NCBI RefSeq assembly: GCF_947500995.1
Contig: NZ_CANMUA010000008.1
Coordinates: forward strand, 124,001-188,000
Length of the DNA stretch: 64,000 nucleotides
DNA from: an uncultured Serinicoccus sp.
GTDB taxonomy: Bacteria > Actinomycetota > Actinomycetes > Actinomycetales > Dermatophilaceae
Direction: 5' to 3'
Part shown: one piece after another, positions 9,901 through 17,397 of the stretch
Numbering within the stretch: the stretch's first letter is position 1
How the letters are laid out: every line of letters begins with the position of its first letter
Program-made: the position numbers and the translations under genes
Notes under the pieces: model-generated
Told to the model about the DNA's origin: nothing
Seen by the model: the letters and a program-made list of their open reading frames with translations, nothing else
Databases searched by the model: none

Positions 9901-10063
9901 GGGTGCCGAAGTCGGGCTCGGGCAGGTATGCCGCGCCCGTCGCCCCGTCGGTGGCGCCGGCCGCACCGGGGGTGACCCCCGGCATACCGGCGCCGTCGCC
10001 GTCGCGGCTGGCCCGGCCGAGCTGGCTGGCGACCTGCTCGGCGGTGGGGATGATGGCGGTCAT
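6950..10063 (-). CDS. fdsA: formate dehydrogenase alpha subunit, Mo-bisMGD, Fe-S
   Basis: Catalytic subunit oxidising formate to CO2, 1037 residues. A NuoG-like N-terminus holds a [2Fe-2S] site (C95, C106, C109, C123) and a His-type cluster (H155, C159, C162, C167). A two-cluster ferredoxin domain follows (C247/250/253/257 and C289/292/295/299), then the molybdopterin domain with its own Fe-S cysteines (C323, C326, C330) and the active-site Cys461 in VCHSPT. The enzyme is therefore a cysteine, not selenocysteine, type. A low-complexity stretch at about 188-235 between the His cluster and ferredoxin domain looks like an insertion. Electrons should pass through FdsB/FdsG to NAD. It overlaps fdsB and fdsD by 4 bp each. 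No fdhD sulfurtransferase gene is in the window. Confidence 0.95.
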   Translation of the reverse strand: MTAIIPTAEQVASQLGRASRDGDGAGMPGVTPGAAGATDGATGAAYLPEPDFGTPQVRSGTTVTLTIDDREVTVPEGTSVMRAAREAGIQVPSLCATDSLKAFGSCRLCLVEVEGGKGTPASCTTPCTDGAVVRTQTEEVRRVRRGVMELYLSDHPTDCAGCSRGSCQIAALAHQAGVAEVRYGLPTPRRDGSPALRTRAEAPSGGVQEEDPAGGTGERVSAGHGPVLGRGPVDTSNPYFDYTPDACIACSRCVRACSDIQGTFALTVEGRGLASRIVPGPTDFLGSECVSCGACVQACPTDALTEKSVVSLGMPKRTVETTCAYCGVGCSFRAEVTDTRDEQTGQTRTQVVRMMPLKAGKANEGHSCVKGRFAYGYTDHEDRQLSPMVRDSIEDEWRAVSWEEAISRVAQGFREIQERHGVGSIGGISSSRCTNEEVYVVQKMVRAAFGNNNVDTCARVCHSPTGYGLNQTFGTSAGTQDFASVEDTDVVLLIGANPTDAHPVFASRMKQRLREGAQIIVADPREIALVRSPHVEAAHHLPLLPGSNVAFVNAMAHTIVTEGLHDKGFLEERCEDVEAYLDFIRSPENSPEATAEATGLDPEEVREAARLYAAAPNGSIYYGLGVTEHSQGSTMVMGMANLAMVTGNIGRPGVGVNPLRGQNNVQGSCDMGSFPHELPGYRHISLPDVRAIYEDLWGVTLDPEPGLRIPNMFDAAIGGSFKGLFVHGEDIAQSDPNLRHVRAALTSMEMVVVQDLFLNETARYAHVFLPGSSFLEKDGTFTNAERRLGRVRPVMPSRVGKDEWQVVCDIATAMGYPMGYASASEIMDEIAATTPTFAGVSFARLDAEGSMQWPVNDRAPHGTPTMHVDEFVRGKGKLIPTVFVPTTETTNRRFPLVLTTGRILTQYNVGAQTRRTANSTWHPEDVLELHPADAEVRGIRSGDRVELSSRVGTTTLTALVSTRMQPGVVYTTFHHPVTGANVVTTENSDWATNCPEYKVTAVQVGVANAGRDREGAEQVSDGHDTLDPAVEVVGTRR

Positions 10064-11604
10064 CGTGGGCTCCCTCCGAAGTCCTCCGGGAAGTGGGTGA
10101 GGGCGCTGCGGACCGGGACGGGCGTGAGGCCGCCCATGGCGCACAGCGAGCCGGTGGTCATCGTGGCGCAGAGGTCCTCGAGGAGCACGAAGAGCTGGTC
10201 GCGTCCCTCGGCGCCGGCGGGGGTGCTGGTGATCCGGTCGATCGTCTCGACGCCGCGGGTGGAACCGATGCGGCACGGCGTGCACTTGCCGCACGACTCG
10301 ACCGAGCAGAACTCCATGGCGAAGCGGGCCATCCGGGCCATGTCGACGGTGTCGTCGAAGACGACGAGGCCACCGTGGCCGAGCATGCCACCGGCCTCGG
10401 CGAGCTCCTCGTAGCCCATGGGGACGTCCAACCGGTCGGCCGGGAGGTAGGCGCCCAGCGGACCGCCCACCTGGACCGCACGGACCGGACGGCCGGTGCG
10501 GGTGCCGCCCCCGATGTCCTCAACGAGCTCGCGCAGGGTGATGCCGAGCGGTGCCTCGTAGACACCGCCACGGGCGATGTTGCCGGCGAGCTGGAAGACC
10601 TGCGTGCCGCGCGAGCGGCCGACACCGCGGGCGGCGTAGGCCTCGCCGCCGTCGGCGAGGATCATCGGGATCGCGGCGAAGGAGAGCAGGTTGTTGACGA
10701 CCGTCGGGCTGTCCCACAGGCCGTGCAGGGCCGGGATCGGCGGCTTGGCGCGGACCTCGCCGCGGCGGCCCTCGAGGGACTCCAGCATGGAGGTCTCCTC
10801 GCCGCAGATGTAGGCGCCGGCACCGACCCGCACCTGCAGCCGGAAGGACCGGCCGCTGCCGGCGACGTCGTCACCGAGGTAGCCGTGCTCGGCGGCCACC
10901 GCGATGGCGTCGCGCAACCGGGCGATCGCGTCGGGATACTCGCTCCGGCAGTAGATGTAGCCCTCGGTGGCGCCCACGGTGACCGCGGCGATGGTCATGC
11001 CCTCGACGAGGGTGAACGGGTCGCCCTCGGCCAGGATGCGGTCGGCGAAGGTGCCCGAGTCCCCCTCGTCGAGGTTGCAGGCGACGAACGCCTGATCGGC
11101 ACCGCCGTCACGCGCCTGCAGGACGGTGCGCCACTTGATGCCTGTGGGGAATCCTGCCCCGCCTCGGCCGCGCAGCCCGGAGGCCACCACCTCCTCCACG
11201 ACGTCGGCCGGGTCCAACTCGACCGCCCGGCGCAGCCCGGCCCACCCGCCCTGGGCCTCGTAGGCGTGGATGTCGGTCGGCTCGGCCACCCCGATGCGCG
11301 CGAGGCTCACCCGGTCCTGGGCCGTGAGCCACGGGTCCTCGTCGACCACACCGATGCAGGTCTCGTGGTCGGCACCGGAGAGCATGCCGGCCTCGAGGAG
11401 GGCAGGTATGTCGTCGGCCGCGACGGTGGCGTAGCCGACCCGGCCGCGGTCGGTCTCGACCTCGACGAGCGGCTCGCGCCAGAGCATGCCCCGGGTGCCG
11501 TTGCGACGGACGCTCACCCCTTCGACCTCGGCGAGGGCGGCGGCCACCTCGTCGGCACCGACGGCGCGGGCCGAGGAGTCGGAGGGGACCCAGACGGTGG
11601 TCAT
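10060..11604 (-). CDS. fdsB: formate dehydrogenase beta subunit (NuoF-like, FMN/NAD)
   Basis: Diaphorase subunit of 514 residues that takes electrons from the alpha subunit and reduces NAD+. The N-terminal ~110 residues form a thioredoxin-like domain, followed by the NuoF core: GRGGAGFPTG (about 146-155) for FMN, CNLDEGDSGTFADR (176-189) for NAD, and a C-terminal [4Fe-4S] motif with C438, C441, C444 and C488. This fused N-domain is typical of FdsB/HoxF rather than complex I NuoF. The start ATG overlaps the fdsG stop by 4 bp and its stop overlaps the fdsA start, so translation is probably coupled along the operon. Confidence 0.93.
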   Translation of the reverse strand: MTTVWVPSDSSARAVGADEVAAALAEVEGVSVRRNGTRGMLWREPLVEVETDRGRVGYATVAADDIPALLEAGMLSGADHETCIGVVDEDPWLTAQDRVSLARIGVAEPTDIHAYEAQGGWAGLRRAVELDPADVVEEVVASGLRGRGGAGFPTGIKWRTVLQARDGGADQAFVACNLDEGDSGTFADRILAEGDPFTLVEGMTIAAVTVGATEGYIYCRSEYPDAIARLRDAIAVAAEHGYLGDDVAGSGRSFRLQVRVGAGAYICGEETSMLESLEGRRGEVRAKPPIPALHGLWDSPTVVNNLLSFAAIPMILADGGEAYAARGVGRSRGTQVFQLAGNIARGGVYEAPLGITLRELVEDIGGGTRTGRPVRAVQVGGPLGAYLPADRLDVPMGYEELAEAGGMLGHGGLVVFDDTVDMARMARFAMEFCSVESCGKCTPCRIGSTRGVETIDRITSTPAGAEGRDQLFVLLEDLCATMTTGSLCAMGGLTPVPVRSALTHFPEDFGGSPR

Positions 11605-12083
11605 CGGGACCAGCCTGACTCCGCGGTGGCGAGGTCGTCGACGGTCACGCGGCCCCGGAGCCGGCCGTCGATGCTGGCGCTAGGCCCCAGGGCGCAGTTG
11701 CCGAAGCAGAAGACCTCCCGGACCTCGACGTCCTCGCGGTGGGCGAAGCGCTCCTCGGCCGCGGCCCAGAGCTCAGCGGCCCCCACGGCCTGGCACGCCT
11801 CGGCGCGGCAGACGTGGACCTCATGGTCGGCCGCCGGACGGCGCCGGAAGTCGTGGTAGAAGCTGACGGTGCCGTGCACCTCGGCCACCGACAGGTTGAG
11901 GAGGTCGGCGATCTCCATGACGTCCTCGTCGGCGATGTAGCCGTGCTCGGCCTGGACGGCGTGGAGGATCTCCAGGAGCGGCCCGCGCTCCCCGGCATGG
12001 CGCTGCGAGATCTCCCGGGTCATCTCGGCCCGGGCCGACCTGGGGGTCAGCTCTTCGGTCTGCTGCCGACCTGCACGCGCCAC
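11601..12083 (-). CDS. fdsG: formate dehydrogenase gamma subunit (NuoE-like [2Fe-2S])
   Basis: First gene of the formate dehydrogenase operon, 160 residues. It is a NuoE-like thioredoxin-fold protein with an N-terminal helical bundle (PLLEILHAVQAEHGYI) and the [2Fe-2S] ligands C92-x4-C97 and C126-x3-C130. It pairs with FdsB in electron transfer to NAD. The start is a GTG at 12083 with GGGAGG six bases upstream. A weak promoter may lie at 12100-12125 before this site. No regulator or formate transporter accompanies the operon. Confidence 0.92.
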   Translation of the reverse strand: MARAGRQQTEELTPRSARAEMTREISQRHAGERGPLLEILHAVQAEHGYIADEDVMEIADLLNLSVAEVHGTVSFYHDFRRRPAADHEVHVCRAEACQAVGAAELWAAAEERFAHREDVEVREVFCFGNCALGPSASIDGRLRGRVTVDDLATAESGWSR

Positions 12084-12282
12084 GTCGCGCCTCCCGTCAT
12101 TGGGTGATACGGCTCACTGTACGACGACGGACCGACAGTGGGCACGACCTCGATGTCGTCGCGTGCACGCCGTGCGCCGGGTCCCGGTCTGCGTCGGGGC
12201 GACCATCCGGGCCGCGGAGGGTTCTCGGGCGGGGTCGCCGCAGGTCAGCGGGTATGTCGGTGGTGGCTGGTTGAGTGGGTTC

Positions 12283-13704
12283 ATGGAGAGGCGAGGGGGA
12301 GGGCAGCCGGGCCGGCAGGACGCGTGTTCGGCCTCCGTGGTGAGCACCGCCGGCGGGGGCGGGGCTGGTGAGGTCGACGAGGGCCCGTTGGACGAGATCG
12401 ACCGGTTGGACGCGGTGGCGTACGAGGCGTTCATGGCCGAGGTCTACGACCTGCTGGAGGGGCGGGGTCGGGACCTGCCGGCGCGGGAGCTGCACGATGG
12501 TCTGGTCCAGGCGCGGTCCGCGCTGGGGCGGGCGGCCCTTCGCGCCGAGGAGGCCGTGACCGTCCTGGACGACGCCCTGGTGGACGCGATCGAGTCGGTC
12601 GGGAGGCTCGCCACGCAGCTGGGGGCGGTGGGGTTCACGTTGGCGCGGGAGGCCGCGGCCCGGGGCCTGCACCAGGACCTCGCGCTGTCGCTGACGGACT
12701 GGTTGCGGGCGCGGTGCCCGTGGCTGAGCACGCAGGACGCCGCGCAGATCACCGATGTCGTGCGGGCGTGCGAGTCGCCCGCCACGGCGCAGATCGGGGA
12801 CGCCGTCCGCGACGGGAGCGTGCCGGTGCACCGGGCGGCGCTGGTCGCCCGGACGATGAGACGGCTGGAGGGCTCGCTCGACATCGACCAGCGGGAGGCC
12901 TACGCGCGGATCGCGACCCGGGCCGCCGCGCGCCGCGACCTGCCGGACAAGGACCTGGCCCGGGTCTGCCACCAGCTCGTCGAGGACCTCCTCCACGAGG
13001 CGAGGCCGGGTGAGCTCGAGCGGACCGCCCACGAGCTGCGCTCGGTCACCACCCGCAGGGTCGGCCCCGGGCTGACCCGGGTCACGATCGATGCCCCCGA
13101 CGGCGTCGCCGCCACGATCAACGGCGTGCTCACCTCGGCCCTGGCCGCCCCCGCCCCGGTCAAGGACGCGCAGGGCCAGGTCCTTGAGCCGGACACGAGG
13201 ACACCCGCCCAGCGACGCTTCGACGCGCTGGCCACCACCATCCACAGGGGGATCGGCAACCCGGGGGCACCGCCCTCGACGGCACGGGCCACGGTCCTGC
13301 TGGTGATCCCCTTCGACCCCGAGCGTGGGGTGCCCTCCGGTCCGGCCACGACGGCCACAGGTGACTACGTGCCGCCCCGGCAGGCCGGCGAGCTCGCCTG
13401 CAGTGCCGACGTGACACCGGTGTGGCTGTCCGCCGACGGCGCTCCGCTCGCGATGGGTCGCGACGCCCGCTACGCCACCCCGGCGCAGTGGAAAGCCCTG
13501 GCCGTCCGGGACCAGGGCTGCTCGTTCCCCGGCTGCAGCGCCCTTCCGCAGTGGTGCGACAGCCACCACGTCGATCACTGGGCCCGAGGTGGTCAGACCG
13601 ACGTGGACCGGATGACCCTGCTGTGCGGGCGACACCACACCCACGTCCACCAGCACGACCTCACCGCCACCGTCACCGGCGGCTCCGTCACCTGGCACCT
13701 CTGA
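12283..13704 (+). CDS. DUF222 / HNH endonuclease domain protein
   Basis: Protein of 473 residues with the architecture common and often multi-copy in high-GC actinobacteria: a long helical DUF222 domain (about 40-300) and a C-terminal HNH nuclease motif. The zinc cysteines are in GCSFPGCSALPQWCDSHHVDHW, followed by GGQTDVDRMTLLCGRHHTHVH. DNA cleavage is expected from the HNH fold, but the biological role of the family is unknown. The ATG at 12283 is the best start; earlier in-frame GTGs add low-complexity sequence. No intron, integrase or terminal repeats flank it, so nothing marks it as mobile. Confidence 0.85.
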   Translation: MERRGGGQPGRQDACSASVVSTAGGGGAGEVDEGPLDEIDRLDAVAYEAFMAEVYDLLEGRGRDLPARELHDGLVQARSALGRAALRAEEAVTVLDDALVDAIESVGRLATQLGAVGFTLAREAAARGLHQDLALSLTDWLRARCPWLSTQDAAQITDVVRACESPATAQIGDAVRDGSVPVHRAALVARTMRRLEGSLDIDQREAYARIATRAAARRDLPDKDLARVCHQLVEDLLHEARPGELERTAHELRSVTTRRVGPGLTRVTIDAPDGVAATINGVLTSALAAPAPVKDAQGQVLEPDTRTPAQRRFDALATTIHRGIGNPGAPPSTARATVLLVIPFDPERGVPSGPATTATGDYVPPRQAGELACSADVTPVWLSADGAPLAMGRDARYATPAQWKALAVRDQGCSFPGCSALPQWCDSHHVDHWARGGQTDVDRMTLLCGRHHTHVHQHDLTATVTGGSVTWHL

Positions 13705-13796
13705 CGATCCCGCCCCGCAGCCGACCCCCGCGGCCGGCAGCGACAGCATGTCCGGCGACACGCCCAGTGCTCATCAGCCACGCGGTGCCCGACCCC

Positions 13797-14348
13797 TCAC
13801 CCCATGGTGCGCTGCCCGTCGATCGCTTCCCGGATGATGTCGGCGTGCCCGGCGTGCTGGGCGATCTCCGCGAGCATGTGCAGCGCCACCCGGCGCACCG
13901 ACCACGACGCCCCCTCCTCGAACCATGGGGCCTGCGGCAGCGGGTGAGTCGCGTCGAGGTCCGCCTCCTCCAGGATCCGCGAGGTCTCCCGGCCCACGGC
14001 CAGGACGCGCTCCCTGAGCACCGGCATCGTCTCGGCCTCGCCGACCTCGAAGCGGGTGTCCTCCCACTCACCCCAGTCCTCCCCCTGGGCGGCCGCGGCG
14101 TCGACCGCCTCCCAGTCGACGTCCTGCTCGTAGACGCTGCCGAAGGCCTCGGCACCGCGCAGGGCGAACTGCATCCACTCCTCCTCGGTGTCCGCGACGT
14201 GCTTGAGGATGGAGGCGATCGTCAGCGCGCTGACCGTGCTCGCCGTCCGCGCCTGGGCCTCGCTCAGCCCGTCTGCCGTCTGCAGGAGGAAGCCTCGGTG
14301 CCGGTCCAGAGAGTCGATGAGGTCGTGGCGTTCGGCGTTCGGTGCCAT
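13797..14348 (-). CDS. DinB-family protein (DUF664-like)
   Basis: Protein of 183 residues with the DinB four-helix fold: RHDLIDSLDRHRGFLLQTADGLSEAQ, then the first metal histidine in SILKHVADTEEEW, and the late pair in VALHMLAEIAQHAGHADIIREAIDG. Spacing of H in KHV, and HxxxxxxHxxHAD is as expected for thiol-dependent S-transferase-like DinB proteins that use mycothiol or bacillithiol. Substrate unknown. A TAGATT hexamer at 14356-14361 (minus strand) is 7 nt from the ATG with no Shine-Dalgarno sequence, so the mRNA is probably leaderless. The gene stands alone. Confidence 0.85.
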   Translation of the reverse strand: MAPNAERHDLIDSLDRHRGFLLQTADGLSEAQARTASTVSALTIASILKHVADTEEEWMQFALRGAEAFGSVYEQDVDWEAVDAAAAQGEDWGEWEDTRFEVGEAETMPVLRERVLAVGRETSRILEEADLDATHPLPQAPWFEEGASWSVRRVALHMLAEIAQHAGHADIIREAIDGQRTMG

Positions 14349-14471
14349 GGAACGCAATCTAGGACTTCTCGGGGCAGATGACCACGGGTGGAGCGGTGAC
14401 CGCGCCGCTGTGACGGCGGCGCTCGACGCCGCTCTCCTGCATGCCGCTCCTCCGAGCAGGCTATGGCCAGG

Positions 14472-14672
14472 TCAGCCGCGGAGCGGCCTCGGTGGCCCGT
14501 CTGGTTCGAGCATCTCAGGAGGCCTCGTGAGCAGCAGCGCGGCGGACGCTCCCCCGACCAGTCCGGAGGCGGTGGCGCGGGACGCGACGTGGTCGTCCAC
14601 GACCACCCACAGGACACCGAGCACCACCAGTGCCGCGTAGAGCCACGTCGCCCAGATGACCTCCGACCTCAT
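14472..14672 (-). CDS. small two-segment membrane protein coupled to the MOSC gene
   Basis: Sixty-six residues with two hydrophobic stretches: TWLYAALVVLGVLWVVVDD (about 9-27) and a Gly/Ala/Leu stretch at about 35-48. I do not recognise a family. Its ATG overlaps the stop of the upstream MOSC gene in an ATGA arrangement, so it is very likely translationally coupled and real despite its size. A polar, proline-rich tail ends the protein. Function unknown; association with the MOSC protein at the membrane is speculation. Confidence 0.6.
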   Translation of the reverse strand: MRSEVIWATWLYAALVVLGVLWVVVDDHVASRATASGLVGGASAALLLTRPPEMLEPDGPPRPLRG

Positions 14673-15499
14673 CGCCCCTCCGTCGACTCCGGCACGAGCT
14701 CGTCCCCGAGGGCGACCCTCCCCCGCCCGCCGGTCAGCCCCACGGGCACCAGCCGGATGCCGAACCACGTGGTGCCGTCCCACCTGCGGTGCCGGGCCAG
14801 GGTGCGGATCGGCTCCTTGCCCGTCTCCAGCGTCTGGGTGTCGATCTGCGTCATGACGCACCGGTCGCACAGCTCGGTCCGGCGGTAGCGGACCTCGCCG
14901 ACCGTGACGAACTCCCAGGTGTCCTCGGCGAACGGCTCGAGATCGCCGCCGACGACGACATTGGGGCGGAAGCGGCCCATCGGGACCGGTTCGCCCCCGC
15001 CCTCGATGATCCAGTCGTCCAACCGGCGCAGCGACGCCTCGGTCGTGAGCAGCAGCGGCCCGGTGTCGGCGAGCGACACCGACTCGCCCTCCTGGCCGCC
15101 GTGCGCACCGGAGATCCGGCGGACGGTCGGGTCCTCCTGCCACACCAGGCGCAGCCCTCGGCCCGCCTTGGCGGTGACCCACTCGCTCACGTCCTGGTCG
15201 GCCGGCGGCGCGAACCCCTGCCGCGAGTGGCCGACCGGGACCGGGGGCACCCCGAGCGGGGTCTCCACGAGGATGGAGTCGCCGTCCCGCGCCGTGATCC
15301 GGATGGTCTCCTCGTCCACGGTCGTCGCGGTCAGCCCCAGCAGCTCGTGGCACTCACGGGCGGTCACCGGGAAGCCGTCCGGCCCCACGACACCCCAGCG
15401 CCGGTCCCCCTCCAGCCCCCACGGCTCGACCACGGACTCGCCCACCGACTCCCCGCCGAAGGACTTCACGGGATACCTCCACAGCTCGCTCACGCGCAT
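14669..15499 (-). CDS. MOSC domain protein with N-terminal beta-barrel
   Basis: Protein of 276 residues resembling mARC/YcbX-type molybdenum-cofactor sulfurase C-terminal proteins. The N-terminal beta-barrel begins VSELWRYPVKSFGGESV. The C-terminal MOSC domain includes FRPNVVVGGDLEPFAEDTW, the conserved cysteine in TELCDRCVMTQIDTQT, and a GxxLVP end. Homologues bind the molybdenum cofactor through that cysteine and reduce N-hydroxylated or N-oxide compounds. Divergent from the Nramp-like transporter at 15578 and followed by the coupled small membrane protein. Confidence 0.87.
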   Translation of the reverse strand: MRVSELWRYPVKSFGGESVGESVVEPWGLEGDRRWGVVGPDGFPVTARECHELLGLTATTVDEETIRITARDGDSILVETPLGVPPVPVGHSRQGFAPPADQDVSEWVTAKAGRGLRLVWQEDPTVRRISGAHGGQEGESVSLADTGPLLLTTEASLRRLDDWIIEGGGEPVPMGRFRPNVVVGGDLEPFAEDTWEFVTVGEVRYRRTELCDRCVMTQIDTQTLETGKEPIRTLARHRRWDGTTWFGIRLVPVGLTGGRGRVALGDELVPESTEGR

Positions 15500-15577
15500 A
15501 CCTCAGCGTGTCACGACACCCCCGACCCCGCGCGGGAACGCCACGGCCCCGCCCCCCGCCTCGTGTAGACAGGACCC

Positions 15578-16846
15578 ATGACATCGCCGTCGCAGACCAC
15601 CAAGAGCTCGCGGGCGGGCTGGAGCCTCGTCGGTCCGGGCCTCATCGTCGCCGCCACGGGCGTGGGCGCCGCCGACCTCGTCGCCACCGTCATCGCGGGG
15701 CAGCGCTTCGGCTACGCCCTGCTCTGGGCGGTCGTCGTCGGCTGTCTGCTCAAGGTGGTCCTCGTCGAGGGCGCCGGCCGCTACTCCCTCGCGACCGGCA
15801 ACACGATCTACGAGGGGTGGGCCACCCTCGGCAGGTGGACGAGCTGGTACTTCGCCCCCTACATCGTCATCTGGGGCTTCGTCTACGGCGCCGCCGCGAT
15901 GGCCGGCACCGGCCTGCCGCTGCACAGCCTCTTCCCGTGGCTCTCGGTCACCGGCTGGGGTGTCCTCTCCGGCCTCATCGGCGCGGCACTCGTGTGGTTC
16001 GGCCGGTATGCCTTCTTCGAGAAGCTCTGCGCGGCACTGGTGGGCATCATGTTCGTGACGATGTTCCTGGCCGCGCTGCTCACCCTCCCCAACATCCCCG
16101 AGCTCATCGCCGGCCTGGTCCCGCGGATCCCCGAGGGGGGCCTCGTCAACGTCCTGTCCGTCGCGGGTGGTGTGGGCGGCACCATCACGCTCGCGGCCTA
16201 CGGCTACTGGATCCGGGAGAAGGGCTGGACCACCCCCGGCCACATGCGGGTCATGCGCCTGGACAACACCGTCGCCTACACCGTCACCGGCATCTTCGTC
16301 ATCTCCACGCTCATCGTCGGAGCCGAGCTGCTCTACTCCGCCGGCATCGCGGTCGAGACCGGGGACGAGGGTCTGCTCGACCTCTCCGAGGTCCTGCGCG
16401 ACCGGTATGGCACGTGGGCCGGCACGGTCTTCCTCGTCGGCTTCTGGGCAGCCGCCATGAGCTCCCTGGTGGGCGTGTGGAACGGCGTGTCGATGATGTT
16501 CGCCGACTTCGTCGGCCACGCCCGCAAGCTCCCCAAGGACCACCCGAGCACCCGGCTGGGCGGCACCTGGTACCGCGCCTACATCCTCTGGCTGACCTTC
16601 CCGCCCATGATCATGCTCTTCCTGGGGCAGCCGGTGTGGCTCATCCTGGCCTACGGCGTGCTCGGGGCGTTCTTCATGCCCTTCCTCGCCGTCACCCTGC
16701 TGTGGATCCTCAACACCTCGCGGACCCCGCAGGAGTGGCGCAACGGGCCGGTCGTCAACGTCCTCATGGGCATCTGCGCGCTGCTCTTCGCCTGGCTGGC
16801 CCTCACCCAGGTGCAGGGCGCGCTCGAGCGCGCGTTCGGCGGCTGA
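15578..16846 (+). CDS. Nramp-family transporter lacking the canonical metal motifs
   Basis: Membrane protein of 422 residues with about 11 hydrophobic segments. The N-terminal VGPGLIVAATGVGAADLVAT aligns with Nramp TM1, but the metal-binding DPGN motif is replaced by TGVG (about 27-30), and the TM6 MPH motif region reads GGTITLAAYGYW without Met-Pro-His. Canonical transporters of this family carry Mn2+ or Fe2+. The changed motifs place it with the actinobacterial Nramp-related group whose substrate is not settled. TAGACA at 15565-15570 lies 7 nt before the ATG and may be a -10 element. It is divergent from the MOSC gene. Confidence 0.82.
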   Translation: MTSPSQTTKSSRAGWSLVGPGLIVAATGVGAADLVATVIAGQRFGYALLWAVVVGCLLKVVLVEGAGRYSLATGNTIYEGWATLGRWTSWYFAPYIVIWGFVYGAAAMAGTGLPLHSLFPWLSVTGWGVLSGLIGAALVWFGRYAFFEKLCAALVGIMFVTMFLAALLTLPNIPELIAGLVPRIPEGGLVNVLSVAGGVGGTITLAAYGYWIREKGWTTPGHMRVMRLDNTVAYTVTGIFVISTLIVGAELLYSAGIAVETGDEGLLDLSEVLRDRYGTWAGTVFLVGFWAAAMSSLVGVWNGVSMMFADFVGHARKLPKDHPSTRLGGTWYRAYILWLTFPPMIMLFLGQPVWLILAYGVLGAFFMPFLAVTLLWILNTSRTPQEWRNGPVVNVLMGICALLFAWLALTQVQGALERAFGG

Positions 16847-16965
16847 GGCGTCCACGGCGGGGCGTGCCGCGAACCGGCCGGAGGTCACGCCCCGGGCCGC
16901 ACACCCGACGTTGTACGACCCGATGTAGTAGCATAGAGGCACGCCCTCGACGACAGGAGCAGCCC

Positions 16966-17397
16966 ATGAGCGACTCGCCCACGACCACCCTCTCGGAGCG
17001 GCAGTGCTGGGACCTCCTCGCCTCACAGGAGTTCGGCCGACTGGCGTACCACCTCAGCGACGAGGTGCACATCGCCCCGGTGAACTACGCCGTCGACCGC
17101 GACCGTCTCGTCTTCCGTACCGCCGAGGGCTCCAAGCTCCTCGGCGTGGTGATGGACTCCGACGTCGCCTTCGAGATCGACCAGGTCGACGACGACGCGG
17201 AGACCGCCTGGAGCGTCGTCGCCCGCGGCACCGCCGGCGTCCTCGAGGGCCAGGAGGCCCGCGAGGTCGACAACCTGCGGCTGCGGCCCTGGGTCGGCAC
17301 CGAGAAGTTCAACGTCGTCGCCATCACCATCACCGAGGTCAGCGGGCGGAAGTTCGCTCTGAGCCGTCCGTGGCGACACCTGCGGCGGCACGGCTGA
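16966..17397 (+). CDS. pyridoxamine 5'-phosphate oxidase-family (split-barrel) protein
   Basis: Small FMN- or F420-binding split-barrel protein of 143 residues. The pattern LASQEFGRLAYHLSDEVHIAPVNYAVDRDRLVFRT, with later GSKLLGV and VAFEIDQVD, is that of PPOX-like proteins. Many actinobacterial members bind heme, F420 or flavin and act as stress-linked oxidoreductases rather than vitamin B6 enzymes. ATG at 16966 has AGGAG nearby. The last 59 bp overlap the convergent TauE/SafE gene in antisense, an unusually long overlap. Confidence 0.82.
   Translation: MSDSPTTTLSERQCWDLLASQEFGRLAYHLSDEVHIAPVNYAVDRDRLVFRTAEGSKLLGVVMDSDVAFEIDQVDDDAETAWSVVARGTAGVLEGQEAREVDNLRLRPWVGTEKFNVVAITITEVSGRKFALSRPWRHLRRHG

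Noticed and set aside
12283-13704. Mobile HNH element (homing endonuclease or intron)
   Set aside because: The DUF222-HNH gene has no flanking repeats, split host gene or integrase; the family is an ordinary chromosomal component in these bacteria.
16911-16934. Promoter TTGTAC/TAGCAT before the PPOX gene
   Set aside because: The hexamers are only 12 bp apart, too close for a sigma-70 promoter, and no other evidence supports this placement.
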